From the NCBI GenBank assembly GCA_016704895.1, contig JADIZG010000021.1:1-54070 (forward strand): a stretch of 54,070 nt of DNA, given 5' to 3'. Numbering within the stretch: the first letter of the stretch is position 1; the number at the start of each line of letters is the position of its first letter. Source of the DNA: Betaproteobacteria bacterium (GTDB taxonomy: Bacteria; Pseudomonadota; Gammaproteobacteria; Burkholderiales; Casimicrobiaceae). The notes under the pieces are model-generated. The model ran no database searches. It was given only the letters and a program-made list of their open reading frames with translations, and had not been told where the DNA came from. Shown here in pieces: positions 52,032 through 54,070 of this stretch. Position numbers and translations under genes: made by a program.

Positions 52032-52883
52032 GTGACCCTATCCCGCCCGGTCCGCCCGTCCGCGAGCTTCGACCGCAGCCACACGACGGCCATCGAGCTC
52101 GACAACGTCACGTTCGGCTACGACCGGACGCGGCAGGTGCTGTCCGGCATCACGATGTCGGTCCCGCGCGGCCAGGTCGTCGCGATCATGGGAGGGTCGG
52201 GATGCGGGAAGACCACGATCCTGCGGCTGATCGGCGGGCAGTTGCGCCCGAGCGAGGGACGCGTCGTCGTGGCCGGCCGGTCGGTCCCGGACCTCGACCG
52301 CGACGGCCTGTACGCGCTGAGGCGCGAGATCGGCATGCTGTTCCAGTTCGGCGCGCTGTTCACCGACATGACCGTCTTCGAGAACATCGCGTTCCCGCTG
52401 CGCGAGCACACGGACCTCTCCGACCAGATGATCCGCGACCTCGTGCTGATGAAGCTCAACGCCGTGGGCCTGCGCGGCGCCGCCGGACTCGTGCCGTCGG
52501 CGCTCTCGGGGGGGATGGCGCGCCGCGTCGCGCTCGCCCGTGCGATCGCGCTCGACCCGATGCTCGCGCTCTACGACGAGCCGTTCGCCGGCCTCGACCC
52601 GATCTCGCTCGGCATCGTCGGCCAGCTGATCCGCAAGCTCAACGACGCGCTCGGCATCACGTCGGTCATCGTCACGCACGACGTCTACGAGTCCCTCAAG
52701 ATCGTCGACTACCTGTACTTCGTGTCCGCGGGGCGCATCATCGCGCAGGGCACGCCGGACGAGGTGCGCGCGTCGACCGACCCGTTCGTGCGCCAGTTCG
52801 TGGACGGCGAGGCCGACGGCCCGGTGCCGTTCCACGTCGGCGCGCCGCCGCTCGCCGAGGAGTTCGCCGTCCATGCCGGCTAG
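52032..52883 (+). CDS. mlaF: Phospholipid transport ABC ATPase MlaF
   Basis: 283 residues from GTG 52032. Walker A GGSGCGKTT at 54-62, signature LSGGMARRVALARAI, Walker B ALYDEPFAGLDP, switch VIVTHDVYESLKIVDY. The sequence LSGGMARR rather than LSGGQ is typical of MlaF. It powers the MlaFEDB complex that moves phospholipid between inner and outer membranes. Its 3' end overlaps mlaE by 11 bases. Confidence 0.95.
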   Translation: MTLSRPVRPSASFDRSHTTAIELDNVTFGYDRTRQVLSGITMSVPRGQVVAIMGGSGCGKTTILRLIGGQLRPSEGRVVVAGRSVPDLDRDGLYALRREIGMLFQFGALFTDMTVFENIAFPLREHTDLSDQMIRDLVLMKLNAVGLRGAAGLVPSALSGGMARRVALARAIALDPMLALYDEPFAGLDPISLGIVGQLIRKLNDALGITSVIVTHDVYESLKIVDYLYFVSAGRIIAQGTPDEVRASTDPFVRQFVDGEADGPVPFHVGAPPLAEEFAVHAG

Positions 52884-53676
52884 CGTGATCGCCGACGGCT
52901 TGCGCCGCATCGGGGCGGGCACGCGCCGCGCGGTCACGCGGCTCGGATTCGCGGCCCGCTTCACGTTCGCGGTGCTCGGGCACTCGGTCGAGGGCCTGAG
53001 GCGCATACGGCTCACGCTGCGCGAGATCTACTTCGCGGGCGCGCTGTCGCTCGTCATCATCCTCGTCTCGGGGCTGTTCGTCGGCATGGTGCTCGCGCTG
53101 CAGGGCTACGACATCCTGCAGCGCTACGGCGCTTCCGAGTCGCTCGGGGTCATGGTGGCGCTGTCGCTCCTGCGCGAGCTCGGTCCGGTGGTGGCGGGCC
53201 TGCTGTTCGCGAGCCGCGCCGGCAGCGCGATCACCGCCGAGATCGGCCTCATGAAGGCGACCGACCAGCTCTCGGCGATGGAGATGATGGCGGTCGACCC
53301 GCTCGCGCGCGTCGTCGCGCCGCGCTTCTGGGGCGGCGTGATCTCGATGCCGCTGCTCGCCGCGCTGTTCTCGACGCTGGGCGTCTACGGCGCGTACCTC
53401 GTCGGGGTGAAGCTGATCGGCCTCGACGCCGGCGCGTTCTGGGGCAACATGCAGGCGGGCGTCGACTTCCGCGAGGACGTCGTCAACGGCATCATCAAGA
53501 GCGTCGTCTTCGGCCTGATCGTGAGCCTGATCGCCGTGTTCGAGGGCTACGACGCGGCGCCGACCGCCGAGGGCGTCTCGAGCGCGACGACGCGCACCGT
53601 CGTCGGATCGTCGCTCTCGATCCTCGCCGCCGACTTCGTGCTGACCGTGTTCATGTTCCGCGGCGTCGGCGTCTGA
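52873..53676 (+). CDS. mlaE: Phospholipid transport permease MlaE
   Basis: 267 residues. About five membrane helices with the hallmark blocks YFAGALSLVIILVSGLFVGM, LLRELGPVVAGLLFASRAGS AITAEIGLMK (split here) and EMMAVDPLARVVAPRFW. It is the permease subunit that pairs with MlaF. mlaD follows after 66 bases. Confidence 0.96.
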   Translation: MPASVIADGLRRIGAGTRRAVTRLGFAARFTFAVLGHSVEGLRRIRLTLREIYFAGALSLVIILVSGLFVGMVLALQGYDILQRYGASESLGVMVALSLLRELGPVVAGLLFASRAGSAITAEIGLMKATDQLSAMEMMAVDPLARVVAPRFWGGVISMPLLAALFSTLGVYGAYLVGVKLIGLDAGAFWGNMQAGVDFREDVVNGIIKSVVFGLIVSLIAVFEGYDAAPTAEGVSSATTRTVVGSSLSILAADFVLTVFMFRGVGV

Positions 53677-53742
53677 CCGGCCGCGCCGCGCGAACCGTCT
53701 CCAGGCAACCCTGTCCAACCACCGCAACGAGCCACCGACGCC

Positions 53743-54070
53743 ATGAACCGTTCGACCATCGACCTGTGGGTGGGCATCTTCGTCGCGCTCGGCCTGGGCG
53801 CGATCCTGTTCCTGTCGCTCAAGGTCGGCAACCTGCTGACGACCTCGCACGCCGAGGGCTACCGGATCGAGGCCGCGTTCGACAACATCGGCGGCCTCAA
53901 GGTGCGCGCGCCGGTGAAGGCGGCGGGCGTCGCCGTCGGCCGCGTCGAGGCGATCCGGCTGGACGCGACGACCTTCGAGGCGGTCGTCACGCTGTCGATC
54001 GACCGCCAGTACACGTTCACCAAGGACACGATCGCGTCGATCCTGACGTCGGGCCTGCTGGGCGAGGTCT
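53743..54070 (+). CDS. mlaD: MCE-domain phospholipid carrier MlaD, 3' end cut by window edge
   Basis: The first 109 codons: MNRSTIDLWVGIFVALGLGA (membrane anchor), then the MCE domain with YRIEAAFDNIGGLKVRAPVK AAGVAVGRVEAI (split here) and FTKDTIASILTSGLLGE. It forms the periplasmic hexameric ring on MlaFE. The rest lies beyond the window. Confidence 0.96.
   Translation, partial: MNRSTIDLWVGIFVALGLGAILFLSLKVGNLLTTSHAEGYRIEAAFDNIGGLKVRAPVKAAGVAVGRVEAIRLDATTFEAVVTLSIDRQYTFTKDTIASILTSGLLGEV

Overview
The window is very GC-rich (about 70% by eye) and densely coded, with 4-bp ATGA/GTGA gene overlaps. Gene content and order point to a betaproteobacterium, most likely Burkholderiales: the divergent kef / kdsD-kdsC-lptC-lptA-lptB-rpoN-hpf-ptsN-hprK-rapZ block, a DksA with only one zinc-finger cysteine, ubiH-dsbC, yebC-ruvC-ruvA-ruvB-ybgC-tolQRA, mlaFED, and short C/G-rich intergenic palindromes. 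No closer placement is supported.

Layout. 1-4.4 kb (minus): a DXR-like (DRL) oxidoreductase cut by the window edge, a HAD phosphatase, an AEC transporter and hslU. 4.5-7.5 kb (plus): a SodC-like lipoprotein without metal ligands, fabI, and a phytoene-desaturase-like FAD oxidoreductase. 7.7-9.2 kb (minus): RNase P RNA and pyrC. 9.3-18.5 kb (plus): dksA, sodC, sodB, a STAS-like protein, hslV, ubiH, dsbC, a three-gene SPFH / DUF4019 / zinc-ribbon membrane module, and an SDR. 18.5-24.8 kb (minus): a nitrite-assimilation operon (FNT transporter, siroheme nitrite reductase, CysJ-like diflavin reductase) behind a good sigma-54 site, then a phosphatase, a lipoprotein and an acetyltransferase. 24.8-32.1 kb: a ferredoxin-NADP reductase broken by an in-frame TAG, a palindromic element, a PepSY protein behind an Fnr-type box, pepN, an FKBP isomerase, and a 562-residue protein of unknown function. 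32.4-40.0 kb (minus): tolA-tolR-tolQ-ybgC-ruvB-DUF4442-ruvA-HAD-ruvC-ybjQ-yebC, reading against the direction of transcription. 40.1-49.8 kb (minus): a Lon-substrate-binding-like protein, ubiX, rapZ, hprK, ptsN, hpf, rpoN, lptB, lptA, lptC, kdsC and kdsD. 50-54 kb (plus): kef, mlaF, mlaE and the start of mlaD.

Several envelope functions fall together: Kdo synthesis (kdsD, kdsC), LPS export (lptCAB), phospholipid transport (mlaFED), Tol, and the SPFH/zinc-ribbon module. rpoN sits in the same window as a candidate sigma-54 promoter in front of the nitrite operon. hslV and hslU, normally adjacent, are 8 kb apart on opposite strands.

Quality warning. At least ten reading-frame breaks (small indels, mostly in G/C runs, plus one stop) lie between 5.5 and 25.2 kb. 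None was seen in the following 28 kb apart from a G tract of about 200 bases fused to the 5' end of ruvC. These genes are annotated as genes with probable sequence errors rather than as decayed genes.

I saw no CRISPR array, prophage, transposase, toxin system or obvious tRNA. I did not find a clear, complete new system. The best leads are the SPFH/DUF4019/zinc-ribbon module, the sigma-54 nitrite operon, and the repeat elements that exactly fill two intergenic gaps next to start codons.
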